64,000 nt of DNA, taken from assembly GCA_033065855.1 (NCBI GenBank), contig JAVXUO010001034.1, positions 1,302,001-1,366,000 on the forward strand, read 5' to 3'. This DNA comes from Escallonia rubra. Taxonomy: Eukaryota > Streptophyta > Magnoliopsida > Escalloniales > Escalloniaceae. The position numbers and the translations under genes were made by a program. Of the stretch, positions 35,444 to 46,953 are shown piece after piece (the first letter of the stretch is position 1; the number at the start of each line of letters is the position of its first letter). The notes under the pieces are model-generated. The model searched no databases, was not told the origin of the DNA, and saw only the letters and a program-made list of their open reading frames with translations.

Positions 35444-35823
35444 GTTAAAGGGGTGTTTTCTTCTTTCTAATTATAGTGAATGCGAACCATATTTCTTCAC
35501 AGAGGTTAATGTACCTAGAACTGAATAAGATTTGGACTGGACTATATCTAATATCTAATGGCATTGGCAGGCCATGTGTGTATTTTGTAAATAGAGTTGA
35601 TCATACCAGGACCATTAAGAAATTAATGATGAAGTGAAAACTTGTCGTACCATCCTTTGATCTTCTTTGGAGGTCCCCAAATTAAATATGTTATGCCGCT
35701 TTGAAATTCAACTGATTTCTTATTAATTAACTTAAAAATATGTCAAACTATTTCTATTAATTTGAAACAAATACAAAAAACTAGTAAATGGGCAAAGAAA
35801 AAGGAAGGATTTATGTTATTTAC
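35444..35823. other. Intergenic spacer between SINE and MITE
   Basis: AT-rich sequence with nothing recognisable in it. Confidence 0.5.
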
Positions 35824-35826
35824 TAA

Positions 35827-36223
35827 GAAGGTGTTCGGGGTTGATTCTAGAATGGTCAAACCTGATTAAATCCAGATTAAATAAGGTTTGAAGTGTTTGG
35901 CAAAAAAATATAAACTGGTTAAATCTGCTTCAATGTGCTCAAAACTGATTAAATTCATAATCTTCGTTTTTCTTAGATTAAGATTTAATCAGTTTTGAAG
36001 AATCAAGTTTGACCACAAGAATTACCAAATATCCTTACTTTTAAACAGACATTAAATGCTTCATTTTAATTTGAATACACTATAAACATGCTTTAATCAT
36101 TTTTTATCCAAACATCTTCCATAACTTTTAATTTATTATACTTAAAATTGATTAAAGTTAATTTTAGAAACTGATTCTGTTTTAATCGAAACATACTTTT
36201 AAGAATCAATCACAAACGGCCAC
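35827..36223. mobile_element. Harbinger/Tourist-like MITE, 397 bp
   Basis: Inverted ends GAAGGTGTTCGGGGTTGATT (left) and, reverse complemented, GTGGCCGTTTGTGATTGATT (right), flanked by TAA at 35824-35826 and 36224-36226. The interior has the same GGTTTGA, TGATTAAAT and TTTGGCAAA words as the 753-bp MITE at 27285-28037, so the two belong to one family and this is a shorter, diverged member. No coding capacity. Confidence 0.78.
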
Positions 36224-36226
36224 TAA

Positions 36227-39174
36227 ACTAGGGTGAGCTGAATTCACACTCCTTTATTCTGAACAACTGAAAAGTGTCACTAAATCAGCTTTTGGCGACC
36301 AAAGAATCTAGATTCAGCCACACCCTTAAAATAAAGGTCGTATCTATTTTCAATAGTCATGCGGTCGGGTAAAAGCGCTTTTTGTGATACTATAAGAAGC
36401 ATTACGTGTAAACGTTTTTTCACTCCTTCACAATATTCCAATGAATCTCTTGTTTTTCGCTTTTTTGTGCTTAACTGAGTGTTTTTTTGGGTATATGAAA
36501 TTCATGTCACAATAGTACAAGGAGAAAGATGGAGAAAATATAGTTTTAGATAAATAACCATCCATCAGCCCTACCAAAATGGCTCCACACTAATGTCTAA
36601 CCTACAATCCCGCAACTTTTCGAGCAGCCTAGTTAATCTTTTCCGGGGGGCAATTAATAGTGAATCTTGACAACTTTTCTAAGAAATTAAGCAACGAAGT
36701 CAGGAATTGTATAGGCAGCTAGTCCATAGGAGAGGAAGAGGAATTAAACACTCGTCAGGTTAATTTTTCCAAGGCAGATGAATTTAAGTTGGGTTAGGTT
36801 TGCTTTATATTTTGATTATAATTTACTTAGTTCGGAAAGCTTTTTGTATTCCATTGCTTTATCAGCTTTAATGTGGCTGATAAATAAGGGAATAATAAGA
36901 TTTGCTTTATTGCTTGGTACCATAACTAGGGTTTTTACAAAAATTTTGAGAGTATTTTTTTATATTTGGACAAGTTTTTATTTTTTTTTATCTATTTCAA
37001 AGGTCGTGCCATCCAACTAAACGAACCAACTAAACGAATGACAGGAATGAACATTGCATTCATGACATCGTTGCCGAGATATCTTCTATTCCTTTTGTTA
37101 CCTCATTCCACTACGAGCTTCGATTCATGGCCGTTTAATTTCATTCTAGCAAACCCACAAAGCCAAACATAAGTTAAGCAACTTATTGGTTCTTACAAAG
37201 CCGAAGATAATGTTCGATTCATGGATTAAGTAACTATTTTCACTTAATTCGATCAACTTAATTGAGTACCAAATGTTTATATGTCATTGCCAAATTACTG
37301 AAGTCAACTTTATCAGCTGAGCACGGATGATAATGGAACAATCAACCGGGAGATTAAACGGAGATCTCTCTCTCATTAGCAAAAGTCAGAACCACAACAG
37401 CCCCCACCCACCTAGGTTCGTTTTAATCATCCTAATAGCGAATGTTTGGTCGGGCTTTGTAGTTTGTTTGTGTAATTTGCAACAAAAAAAAAAATCGAGC
37501 ATTTTTGTTGTAATCACGGTGCCACTGCACTTTTTAAAATTTTGAGACGTGGTTCACTCTAGTTCTTTTTATTGGTATTGAATTTTTTTAGAGGTTCATT
37601 TTTTATTACAATGGCAATATGTTTTGAAGGAAGGCATGTTCCCGTGGTCTGTGGAGCAAGGTTGTGGCATTCGCTACATCCTTTATACACACCTCCAGAT
37701 TTTGCTGCGGTATTGCTGCTAGTGAAGGTGCTGGAAGCGGATCTCACCCCCATCAAAGAAGAGTGGTCCTTGGGCATTGAGCGGAGGAAATAGATTTCTT
37801 TTTTGACTTTAGAGGGAGGTAGTAGAATAGGCCTTGTCTCATTGTACACGTTTGAAATAAAAAGAAAAAATAAAAGAAGGAAAAGAAGGGGTAGGTGTGG
37901 TCTGGCTATTTAGGTCAATTGATGTTACTTGTAGCATTTTTGGCGCATTATTTTTTGTAATTTTTTTATTTGTTCCAGGTACATTTGTTCAAAAGTTTCG
38001 GCTAGAAAATATTTGTAAAACAAAAAAAGGTATCTCTTTTCTGTGTAAAGGCAGCTAAACATGTCTGGTTGAAGCTATGACTGATTTTGGTCAAACTGTC
38101 CAACCTTAGTTTTTTGTTAATCAAGAGTAGACTCAAAAACTTGTATTACTTTCTTTTCCATGTGGTTGCAATAGTTATTTTATGCATATTGGTGTTCCTG
38201 AAAAGCAGTTTACTTAGTCGTGTAACTAAGAAGACGAGCTATCTCATAACGTTCAAGAATATAAACCGTCTATCTCTGTAACTTGATTCACATTCTATTA
38301 CATATTACGGATTAATCATAAAATATTGTAGCCCCTACCCCCCAAGTTGCTCATTTCCTGCTTCTCGCCCAAAAAATCTCAAACCAGGACCGTATTCTTA
38401 TATATTAATGCAAAATTTGTTGTTAGGAGACTTTAGTTTCGTAGAATACGTTGTCCCATGTAAACGAGATAAGTATGGTGTAATTCAAATTAGTCGCAAT
38501 TGTCAAAGAGGACGAGTGTGTGGTAGAGACGAGTCTGATTGAAATTTGATAAACACTGAGAAAGAGAGAAAATAGAGTGACTAAACTCAAGTGGACCTGA
38601 TACAGGAAAAATTATTGCCTTAGGCGAGGAAATAAAAAAATTTGGTTGTTACTCAGATTGAAAAAATCTTTATATATGTATATATAGTCACTAAATATTT
38701 TTAGGGACTTAATTTGGTGATGCTAAATAGATAACGCTAAATTATGGCTGAAAGTTTTAGCAGAAAAAACCACTAGAAATATTTATTGATCATTGATTGT
38801 CGCTATATGATAGGTTGAAAGAAGATTTCTACTACCTAGTAGCAGCCAAAATTTATTCCTAGGAAAAACCCTTCGAGGTTGAAATCTCGTTTAGTTAGTG
38901 CCGCTAACCTCACCACAAAAAGGATCATTTCTAAGAGAGAACTGAAGGATTATTAAGAGCTTTATTACTCCTCAATTAAGCTATGTCTGTCTCTTTCTCT
39001 CTCCTCGATCTCTTTAAGCATAAAACTAGGGCTACATACGAGACAAATTCTCCGCTCTTGCGTGCTTCAGCTCGTTTTCGATTAGCTATGCTTGTAATTA
39101 AACTTGAGTCGTTTTTGTTCCAAAGTCAAAGTTTTGTTTGAAGTTCATGTTTGTTACAGATAACAAGAACTTAT
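36227..39174. other. Intergenic, no recognised gene
   Basis: AT-rich. One stretch, 37600-37793 (plus), has a 60-codon open frame with ordinary amino-acid composition (CFEGRHVPVVCGARLWHSLH) and an equally open antisense frame. I do not recognise it, and it may be a fragment of a repeat. The remainder is featureless. Confidence 0.45.
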
Positions 39175-39686
39175 TGTCACGGACCGTTTGCTAAGGAGGC
39201 TGATTTTTAGAGGTTACGCCATGCGGGCGATCATTAGGCGCTTACGGGACGCTTCGTGGACGTTTACTTGGCGATTACAAGGCAAGGCTTCCGGAAGGTT
39301 CCAGACTTCTCTATTCTATTTTGAACATGTGTAAAATGTGTAACATGTGTGAATATTCTAGAGTAGGAAAGTATTCTAGAATTCTAGAAGCATAATAGGA
39401 TCCGTAGGATCGAATGTATCTCCACCGTTCGTTGAGGAGGTGGACTAGTATAAATAGCCAAGGCCTCACTTGGCCAAAGCATCCAAGACACATCCAATAC
39501 ATCTTTGTATTCAAGCTTTCTCCAAGTAGTGTATTGGGAATCCTTTCCCCAACCTCTTGTGTTTCGCTGCATATTTGTTTCCAACTTCGCCCAGCTCTAC
39601 GGTTAGGCTGACTTAGCCGAGCAAGCGGGGGCTTGATCTAGCTAAGTGCCGCACGGTTTCGACTTAGGGAAGTTCGGTCCGTGACA
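39175..39686 (+). repeat. Left LTR of the chromovirus element
   Basis: 512 bp, matching 42283-42794 almost completely. The ends are TG...CA within a short inverted repeat, TGTCACGGACC/GGTCCGTGACA. It contains a plausible TATA-like TATAAATAG near 39451, which would be the start region of the element transcript. Confidence 0.95.
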
Positions 39687-39688
39687 AG

Positions 39689-39700
39689 TGGTATCAGCGC
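39689..39700 (+). other. Primer-binding site of the chromovirus element
   Basis: TGGTATCAGCGC starts two bases after the left LTR and matches, with one difference, the initiator-methionine tRNA primer site used by most plant Ty3/gypsy elements (TGGTATCAGAGC). Confidence 0.85.
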
Positions 39701-42270
39701 TTGGTTACGACGAGTCGTGCCAAGCAAGGAGCAACTATGGCAAGCAAGGATACTAACGTTGGAGCATCCGGAGTGGCCGAGGAGAATGTGGTCGTGGGCG
39801 AGCGTGGGCGAGATCCATTACCACCCACCGGTGGGAAGAAGGGTGGTCGAGGCCAAAGCAAGTTGAGGGATGAACTTGCTTCGTTGGAGGGCCGAACGGG
39901 TCACTTGGAGATTGCTATGGATGATGTCAAAGATCACGTGGGAATGGTCGAGCAAAATCTACAGACGTTGGAGGATCACGTCTTAGAAGAGCTCGAGTCG
40001 CTCAAGAGGGCGGTGGGCGCCCAAGACGAGCTACGTGAAAGGTTCACGGAGTTGTTCAATAATTTGCAAGAACAACTAGATGTGGTGAAGGTTGGCGTGA
40101 AGGAGATAAGGCAAGACGCGGCGATGTGCAAGAGAGCTATCGCGGGTGGAGCGGTTGTCACTCATAGTCCAAGGGTGGACACGCCAAAGCCAAAGGAGTT
40201 CGGAGGCAAGCGGGATGCAAAGGAGCTCGACAACTACATATGGCACATGGAGCAATATTTCGAAGGTGCTAGCATCACGGATAAGAAGACAAAGGTAAGA
40301 ACTGCAACTCTCTATCTTACGGATACCGCAACTCTATGGTGGCGTAGAAAGCATTGCGAGATAGAAAAGGGGTTGTACACCATAGATACGTGGGAGGTGT
40401 TCAAAAGGGAGATCAAAAAGCAGTTCTATCCGGAGAATGTAACCTACGAAGCGAGAAAGAAGATGAAGGAATTGAGGCATAAGCGTAACATAAGTGAATA
40501 TGTGAAGGAGTTTACTACATTTATGCTTCATATTCCGAATATGGCGGAGGAAGATCTTTTATTCAACTTTGTCGACGGCCTCTAAAGTTGGGCCAAGAAG
40601 GAACTTCAACGCCGGGGCGTGAAGGATGTCGATGAAGCCATAGCAATGGCGGAGTCGTTGACGGAGTACGATCGATGTGGTGAATCTTCAAAGCCAAAGT
40701 GGGAAGATGAAGCTTCGGAAGGCGACCACGCCAATGGTGGGGGAGAGAGCCCTAAGGCGTGGCACAAAGGAGACAAGCATGCTAGCACAAGCAAGACCGA
40801 GGGCCACGGCAAGCTACAAGAAAGACGTGCGAGCCGCAAGCTTAAGGATTGCTTCTTTTGCGGAGGACCGCATTGGGCAAGGGATTGCCCGCGACAAGGC
40901 AAGATGGCTGCCTTGATTGAGAAAAAGGAGAAGGAGAAGGCCGAGTGCGAGATGGTGCACATAGGCTCGATACAAGTCCTCAATGCGCTCCAAAAGAAAA
41001 ATGTGCCGCAAGTCCCGACGGGTAAGGGACAAGCTTCTAAGAGCGAGGGGTTGCTCTACATGGAAGCGAAGTTGAATGTGAATCCCGCTCATGTGTTAAT
41101 GGATACGGGGGCGACTCACAACTTCATCACGATGGGAGAGGCCGAGCGGTTAGGCCTCAATGTGGTTAACGGGGGAGGTTGGCTAAAAACTGTCAATGCC
41201 GAAGTAAAACCCCTACAAGGCACAGTTCGACGGGTGGAAATGTGTCTTGGCAAATGGAAGGGGTTCGTGAATTTCTCTGTCGCGCGGATGGATGATTTCA
41301 AGGTGGTGTTAGGCCTTGATTTCTTACGACAGGTGAACGCTCTTGTGTCACCGTACAACAACGCGATGTGCATAATGGAGCGCGGCGTGGCTTGTGTGGT
41401 GCCTTTGTTCGGGGGAACATCGAGCACCATGACTTCTATGCGGCTATCGGGTATACGACTAGTGCAAGAAGTCGAAAGGGAGGAAGCCAAGAAGAGTGAG
41501 GGAACTTACTTGGCGAGTCTCAAGGTTGAAGATCGTGTTGTGCTGCACGAGTTTGAGAAGCGGCAACCACCTAGGAGGAAGGTGGGCGATCAAGGCAAGC
41601 TTGACCGGGGGGCTAAGCTACAAAACGTGGTACCATGTGGGATGGCGCCACCAAAGGAGGAAAAGTTGTCAAATACTTCGAAGGCAAAGGGGGAGATCAT
41701 CAAGCTAATCAAGGAGGGCCTACAACGCGATCCCTTAGCCAAAGAGTTGCTACAGCTTGTGAAGAGTGGGAAGACCCAACGATATTGGGTGAAAGGAGAC
41801 CTACTCTACACAAAGGATGGACGAGTGTACGTGCCAAAGTGGAGAGACCTAAGGAAAATGGTCATACGAGGGAGTCACGACACTCAGTCGACAGTGCATC
41901 CGGGGCATCGGCGGACATATGTCTTGGTGACTACGGCATACTTTTGGCCTCAAATGAAGAAGGAGGTGCAAATGTGTGTCAAGACTTGTCATGTGTGCCG
42001 ACAAGTCAAGGGGGAGAGTCAAGCCGTGGAAGCTAGACTCTTAGATGCATCGCAAGTTTTGCATGACTTGCAAAGGCGTGAGGCCGAGTACGTGCTTGGG
42101 GATAGGCTTGAACAAGGACGAGGTGTTCCACCAAAACAGCACTACTTGGTCAAGTGGAAGGGATTGTCGGAGCATGAAGCGACTTGGGAGTTAGCGGAAG
42201 AGCTCGGACAGTTCGAAGACCTCGTGGATCGCTATCACGAGGAGGTTGCGACGAGGGCGTTGCGCAATTA
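39700..42270 (+). pseudogene. Gag-pol remnant of the chromovirus element
   Basis: The first part reads as a retrotransposon gag: a charged N-terminal coiled coil, then TATLWWRR, FKREIKKQFYPEN and YVKEFTTFML, typical of the Retrotrans_gag domain. The second part has the zinc knuckle CFFCGGPHWARDCP, a protease with MDTGATHNFI, an integrase zinc-binding region (HPGHRRTY... CVKTCHVCRQVK) and a C-terminal chromodomain with HYLVKWKGLSEHEATWE. Reverse transcriptase and integrase catalytic regions are not seen. It is a fossil of a mobile element, not a host gene, and would depend on other copies for movement. Confidence 0.9.
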
Positions 42271-42282
42271 GGTGGGGGAGAA
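42271..42282 (+). other. Polypurine tract of the chromovirus element
   Basis: GGTGGGGGAGAA sits immediately before the right LTR, the expected place for the second-strand primer of an LTR retrotransposon. Confidence 0.75.
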
Positions 42283-42794
42283 TGTCACGGACCGTTTGCT
42301 AAGGAGGCTGATTTTTAGAGGTTACGCCATGCGGGCGCTCATTAGGCGTTTACGGGACGCTTCGTGGACGCTTACTTGGCGATTACAATGCAAGGCTTCC
42401 GGAAGGTTCCAGACTTCTCTATTCTATTTTGAACATGTGTAAAATGTGTAACATGTGTGAATATTCTAGAGTAGGAAAGTATTCTAGAATTCTAGAAGCA
42501 TAATAGGATCCGTAGGATCGAATGTATCTCCACCGTTCGTTGAGGAGGTGGACTAGTATAAATAGCCAAGGCCTCACTTGGCCAAAGCATCCAAGACACA
42601 TCCAATACATCTTTGTATTCAAGCTTTCTCCAAGTAGTGTATTGGGAATCATTTCCCCAACCTCTTGTGTTCCGCTGCATATTTGTTTCCAACTTCGCCC
42701 AGCTCTACGGTTAGGCTGACTTAGCCGAGCAAGCGGGGGCTTGATCTAGCTAAATGCCGCACGGTTTCGACTTAGGGAAGTTCGGTCCGTGACA
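42283..42794 (+). repeat. Right LTR of the chromovirus element
   Basis: 512 bp, nearly identical to 39175-39686. It is followed by TTAT, which also precedes the left LTR and is the likely target duplication. Confidence 0.95.
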
Positions 42795-43205
42795 TTATGC
42801 TCAGCTTGTTTCACAAAATGAGACAAGATCATGTTAACGACTAAGCTTGCCTCACTTCACTTTTGTTTTTTACCTTTCTGATTTCACCCAAATATAAGCC
42901 TTAACTTGACTCAAACTTATGTACTTAATAAAGTATATCCACCAAGCCAAAGAGACATTAATAAACGAGCATGTTTTCGAACTAGTTCATGAACATCTAA
43001 CAATTCTCAAACTCGGCTCGTTCATCAATAGAGCTCTAACTTTGAGATCAAGCTCAGTAAATTGACGAATATATGAACTTGAACCAACTCGTCCTAACTG
43101 AACTGATTCACACTCGATCCACTCACAATCCTATAAAAAAAAACCACAAGCATGCACGCATATGTTAGCTGATCAAGATTCATGTCACAATGATCTTATT
43201 AATTT
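42795..43205. other. Intergenic spacer
   Basis: AT-rich sequence with CTCGTTCATCAATA-type words common in plant repeats. No gene or defined element is seen. Confidence 0.45.
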
Positions 43206-44088
43206 GGGATAATTACATCAAAGTTTCTGAGGTTAAGGTAAAATTACATGCGTATCTATTAGTTTGAACAAATTACACTTATATTCGTTGACCAGGCGGA
43301 ATACGAAAATACATAACGATTTTGAAGAAAAGAACTGATTGCCCCTAAATGAAATTGGAATTCTATTTTCTTTAATATTTTTTCTCTCTCCTCTATCTAT
43401 TCATCTCCCGTCTCTTCATTTCACACACACAAAAATTGCCCTAACACCAAGGCAACAGCAGTAATGGCTTGGGAAATCGACAGGTTGGTGGGGGCGGGGG
43501 GGGGGGGGGTGGGTTGTCGCAGCGACAGCTGCAGGTGGACAGGTGGCTTGGTGCTATGGCAGTAGCGAGAAGGGGGAGTGGGTTTGGGCTGTGGCAGAAA
43601 CGGGGTAGGTAGGCAATTGGGGCTGCGGCGGTAGGGGGCGGTGTGAAATGGGGACAGTGGTGGGGTGAGGGAGTGAGAGGCTATCGGCGAAGTGGGGTGA
43701 GGGAGGGGGCTGTCGGCGGCTTAGATTTCAGATTGGAGAGAGAAAATTTGAAAATTAGGGTTCTGAAACCCTAATTTGCAGATTGAGAAAATTCGACGAA
43801 AGAGACAGAATAGATTAATATCAAGTTGGGGAACAAATCAATTTTCAAAACTCTAATTTAAAATTTTTAAAAATTATTCAGTATATACAGTACAATGACA
43901 ATATTGTCATTTTAAAAATACGTAGTAATGATATCACAAAAAAAATACACTTTTTAGACGGAATCCTGACGGCTGGACACCAGTGTTATATTTTTAACGT
44001 TTTTCTATCACAATATGTTATATTTTAAAACTTAGTATCTTTAACTATAATTTCATTCTAAACTCAGAAACATAGTGTAATTATTCCT
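43206..44088. mobile_element. Non-autonomous TIR element with GC-rich core (family copy B)
   Basis: The left end GGGATAATTACATC and the right end, reverse complemented, GGAATAATTACACTATG match the ends of copy A (23757-24867). Shared interior words are TTGACCAGGCGGAA/TTGACCAAACGGAA on the left and CTTTTTAGACGGAATCCTGA on the right. The core, 43480-43790, is GC-rich with a G14 run at 43496-43509 and AAACCCTAATTTGCA near its right edge. It is more diverged than copy A and has no coding capacity. Confidence 0.7.
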
Positions 44089-44970
44089 ATTAAGTTTCAC
44101 TCTGCCGATCAAACATCATCTGCCCCCTCATCCGAACTTGGGACCAGTGGTGTCATATTCTCTGATGCAACCGTAAAACTCCCTACTACCAGTACCAGAT
44201 GGCAATTTTTGTAGGACCACAAGGATCACAATTAGAGAGATCACATCACATTTGTGATTTGTGCCCATTATTAAATTAAAAGGAACGAAAAGGACTATTA
44301 GCGTGTAGCGATCACGACGGAGGCAGTTGGGAGTTATAGGGTACACAACGCCTTAAATATGATTAAATCACCAGCGTAGACGTGTGTGGCTGTTGACCAA
44401 TCAGCGTTGACACGTAATTTGCATGTCTCCTACAAACAGTTGAGAGTTGGGCCGCCCAAGAGTCACCGGGTTTGGTACACCAGCATGAAACTGCATTTAT
44501 TGGTCCACGAGGTAAAGTGGACCCACACCTCCTCTATGACATAGTAGTTGATAAAAGCCACCCAGAGAGCCGTCTTGTCTCATAATAATATGTTCTTTTT
44601 TTTTTTCCTCAAGTTTAAAAAAGATGTGGGAAATAAAATACACGAGACCATAACAAAAAGCATAGCGACGATTAATGATGTTCCTCGAGCAATTAAGTTA
44701 TAAGAAGATGATTATAATGACACAATTAATAATCGCTAAATACGAATAGTGACATTTTTATAGCTCGGGTTGGAGACGATACAAACATACAATTAACAAA
44801 ACGCTAAACTATGGTTAGAGCCATTATTTTACCCAATTATTTGAGTGATCAACGGTTCCTACTTCCACTTCCGTACTCTCACTATCAAGAAAAGTTTCAG
44901 TGTAACGGTAATACCACGCCTGGCATGGTAAAACTAAGTGAATTGCCAATTTGACATCTCAGATTTGTAA
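44089..44970. other. Intergenic, no recognised gene
   Basis: AT-rich. The only longer frame (44128-44346 minus) shows no family motif. Nothing else supportable. Confidence 0.5.
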
Positions 44971-45736
44971 ACAAATTAACACGCGAGAGCTCCACATGTC
45001 AACAACATTCGACAACTTGACCACAACTTTGGTCGTACATTTTGTCGTTAGCAAATCGCTATCTAGATTCACCAAGGACGAGTTAGCCTCGAGTTTTGAT
45101 CCACCATTGGGGTTGAGTTCACAACGTGTAGCATCCAGGTTGACAACGAGATCGGCAAGGCCTAGATTTGACGAAAACCACAGCAAACCAATGAGAACAA
45201 TGACCACGGAGAGCGACGGAAAGACGACAATGGGCGTCAATGGATCTCACTGCCACAAGGCCGTGCTCTTCCACAAATTAACACGAGAGCTCCACATGTC
45301 GACAACATTCGACAACTTGACCACAACTTTGGTCGTAGATTTTGTCGTTGGCAAATCGCTGTCTAGATTCACCAAGGACGAGTTAGCCTCGAGTTTTGAT
45401 CCACCATTGGGGTTGAGTTCACAACGTGTAGCATCCAGGTTGACAACGAGATCGTCAAGGCCTATATTTGACGAAAACCACAGCAAATCAATGAGAACAA
45501 TGACCACGGAGAGCGACGGAAAGACGACAATGGGCGTCAATGGATCTCACTGCCACAAGGCCGTGCTCTTCCACAACACCACCAATCCAACACAACCACC
45601 AGAACTCACAGCTCCCACCACGTCGCTCACCGGGAAGGTAAACAGTCGTCACCGTTTCGCTGCCATCGCTCATCGGGAAATGAATCAAGGATTACCTAGA
45701 CGCCAACGAGGATCAAGGAGGGTGACAAAGACTTGA
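44951..45736 (+). other. Unrecognised 261-codon frame spanning a tandem duplication
   Basis: The frame runs from an ATG at 44951 to a stop at 45736 and stays open because the duplicated unit is 300 bp, a multiple of three. It repeats a peptide of 100 residues (ELHMSTTFDNLTTTLVV... DGKTTMGVNGSHCHKAVLF). The opposite strand is also open over most of each unit (44959-45240 and 45247-45540), so open length is weak evidence of coding. I do not recognise either translation. No splice sites, promoter or domain support a gene; it could equally be a repeat fragment. Confidence 0.25.
44971..45574 (+). repeat. Tandem duplication of a ~300-bp unit
   Basis: Copy 1 starts at 44971 and copy 2 at 45273, both with ACAAATTAACAC. 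From CGAGAGCTCCACATGTC on, the offset is exactly 300 bp. The copies differ at only about ten sites by eye (about 97% identity), so the duplication is recent. Unique sequence follows from 45575. Confidence 0.95.
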
Positions 45737-46690
45737 AGGTGACAATTTCATGCAATTTGATTGGGTGGTTATACCACATCAATGCTGATGTGGTATCACA
45801 GTTGTGTTGAAGTTTTTTTTCCCTCGCTATCAAATATGCACAAAACTTGCCGCGCTCGTGCTCGCGCTCTCAGTTTTGCTCCCACTCTGGCTCAAAACTA
45901 TCGCTATATAAAAGGTACAGAGGACATAGCCATATGGTTTACTTGAAATGATAGCAACTTCTGAATAGAATGATAAAAATATAAAAACCTCCCAACAAGT
46001 GAGAAGTTTGTGGAAGCAACTTCAAAATGCAATGTTGGTCTTAAAAGACAAATGAGAAAAGGACTTGTGAGTTGTACCGAGTAGAGAAAATTACGTGACA
46101 AGTCATTTACACGAGAGAAAAAAAAAACAGGTGGGACAACACACAAAGAGAAAGGAATAAATGACAGTACTTACTGCTCCCTTGCGACTAGTAGGGAAAG
46201 ACAAGAGTGAAGAAGCAAGTGTGTACTATGTGAGTGAAAACAGAGAACCATCAAAGTACAAGTGATAAGAAATATGTAAGTCATAAAACTTGTAACTCAA
46301 CTTCCGTCTCTCTCTGCTCAATTAGGACCACGATCTCATTTATAGGCTCGTACCTTCTCATCCTTGTCTTCTAAACCCTTCGCACCGAATCCCCCAATCC
46401 TTTTCGTCCAAGCATATCATAGGAGCACCTATATTTCAATCAAATCTGGTGGTCTAATGGAGAAAAATTAAGTTAGATCTAGACTAGGAAAATGGCTGGC
46501 AGAGGTTTTGCAGTTCTTAGGCTCGGCCACATATACCCTTGCTGAAGTTTGGGCGGAAAAAGGGGTTGCTTTTGGCTTGCTACAAGGATTTTCAAAAGAT
46601 CATACTGGAGCTTGACACAATTATAGTCCCGAATCTTATCAAACAAGCCAAAGTAGAGCAGCACCCTTTGTGGCAAGGTCATACAAGATA
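45737..46690. other. Intergenic, no recognised gene
   Basis: AT-rich, with short unrecognised frames on both strands only. It ends at a Stowaway-type MITE terminus. Confidence 0.5.
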
Positions 46691-46953
46691 CTCCCTCCGT
46701 CCGGCCCTTTTTATTTGATCATTTTTAACTTGCACGATCATCTAGGATATAACTTGTATTTTACGAGTTTCTCATTCTGCTCTAAGAGTGAGAAAGAGAC
46801 TGAGGAAAGAAAGTGGGTCAGGAGAGAAAAATGGGTTAGTGGGAGATTATATGAAGAGAGAAATAAAATAAAATAAGTGGATAAACATGAAAAAATACCT
46901 ATTGAATCTTAATTTAGGAAGTGATCAATTTTTTTGGAACATTTTAAAAAGAA
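46691..46953 (+). mobile_element. Stowaway-like MITE, interrupted
   Basis: Starts TA then CTCCCTCCGTCCGGCCC, the well-known Stowaway (Tc1/mariner) terminus with its TA target. The body has the usual TTTTTATTTGATCATTTTT-type sequence and ends at AACATTTTAAAAAGAAA, where the matching inverted terminus would be expected next. Instead, TIR element copy C begins at about 46954, so copy C appears to have inserted in or replaced the right end. Confidence 0.65.

Larger units (their letters stand above)
39175..42794 (+). mobile_element. Compact Ty3/gypsy chromovirus LTR element, broken
   Basis: A 3.62-kb element with two 512-bp LTRs beginning TGTCACGG and ending CCGTGACA, and flanked by TTAT on both sides. 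A primer-binding site matching initiator-Met tRNA follows the left LTR and a purine tract precedes the right LTR. Interior parts, in order: gag-like region (about 39.7-40.6 kb), CCHC zinc knuckle (about 40.85 kb), aspartic protease with DTGA (about 41.1 kb), integrase zinc-binding region (about 41.85-42.0 kb) and a chromodomain (about 42.1-42.25 kb). The chromodomain places it with chromoviruses. Polymerase parts are not seen, so it is non-autonomous; it is broken, with roughly two or three breaks. The LTRs differ at only about seven sites by eye, so insertion was recent, probably under one million years at usual plant rates. Confidence 0.93.

Noticed and set aside
37559-37849. 96-codon minus-strand and 73-codon plus-strand frames over the same bases
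   Set aside because: Neither translation is recognised, both strands are open, and no promoter or splice evidence exists.
38870-38940. Possible third SINE (GAGGTTGAAATCTCG resembles a B box)
   Set aside because: No A box at the right distance and no flanking direct repeats found.
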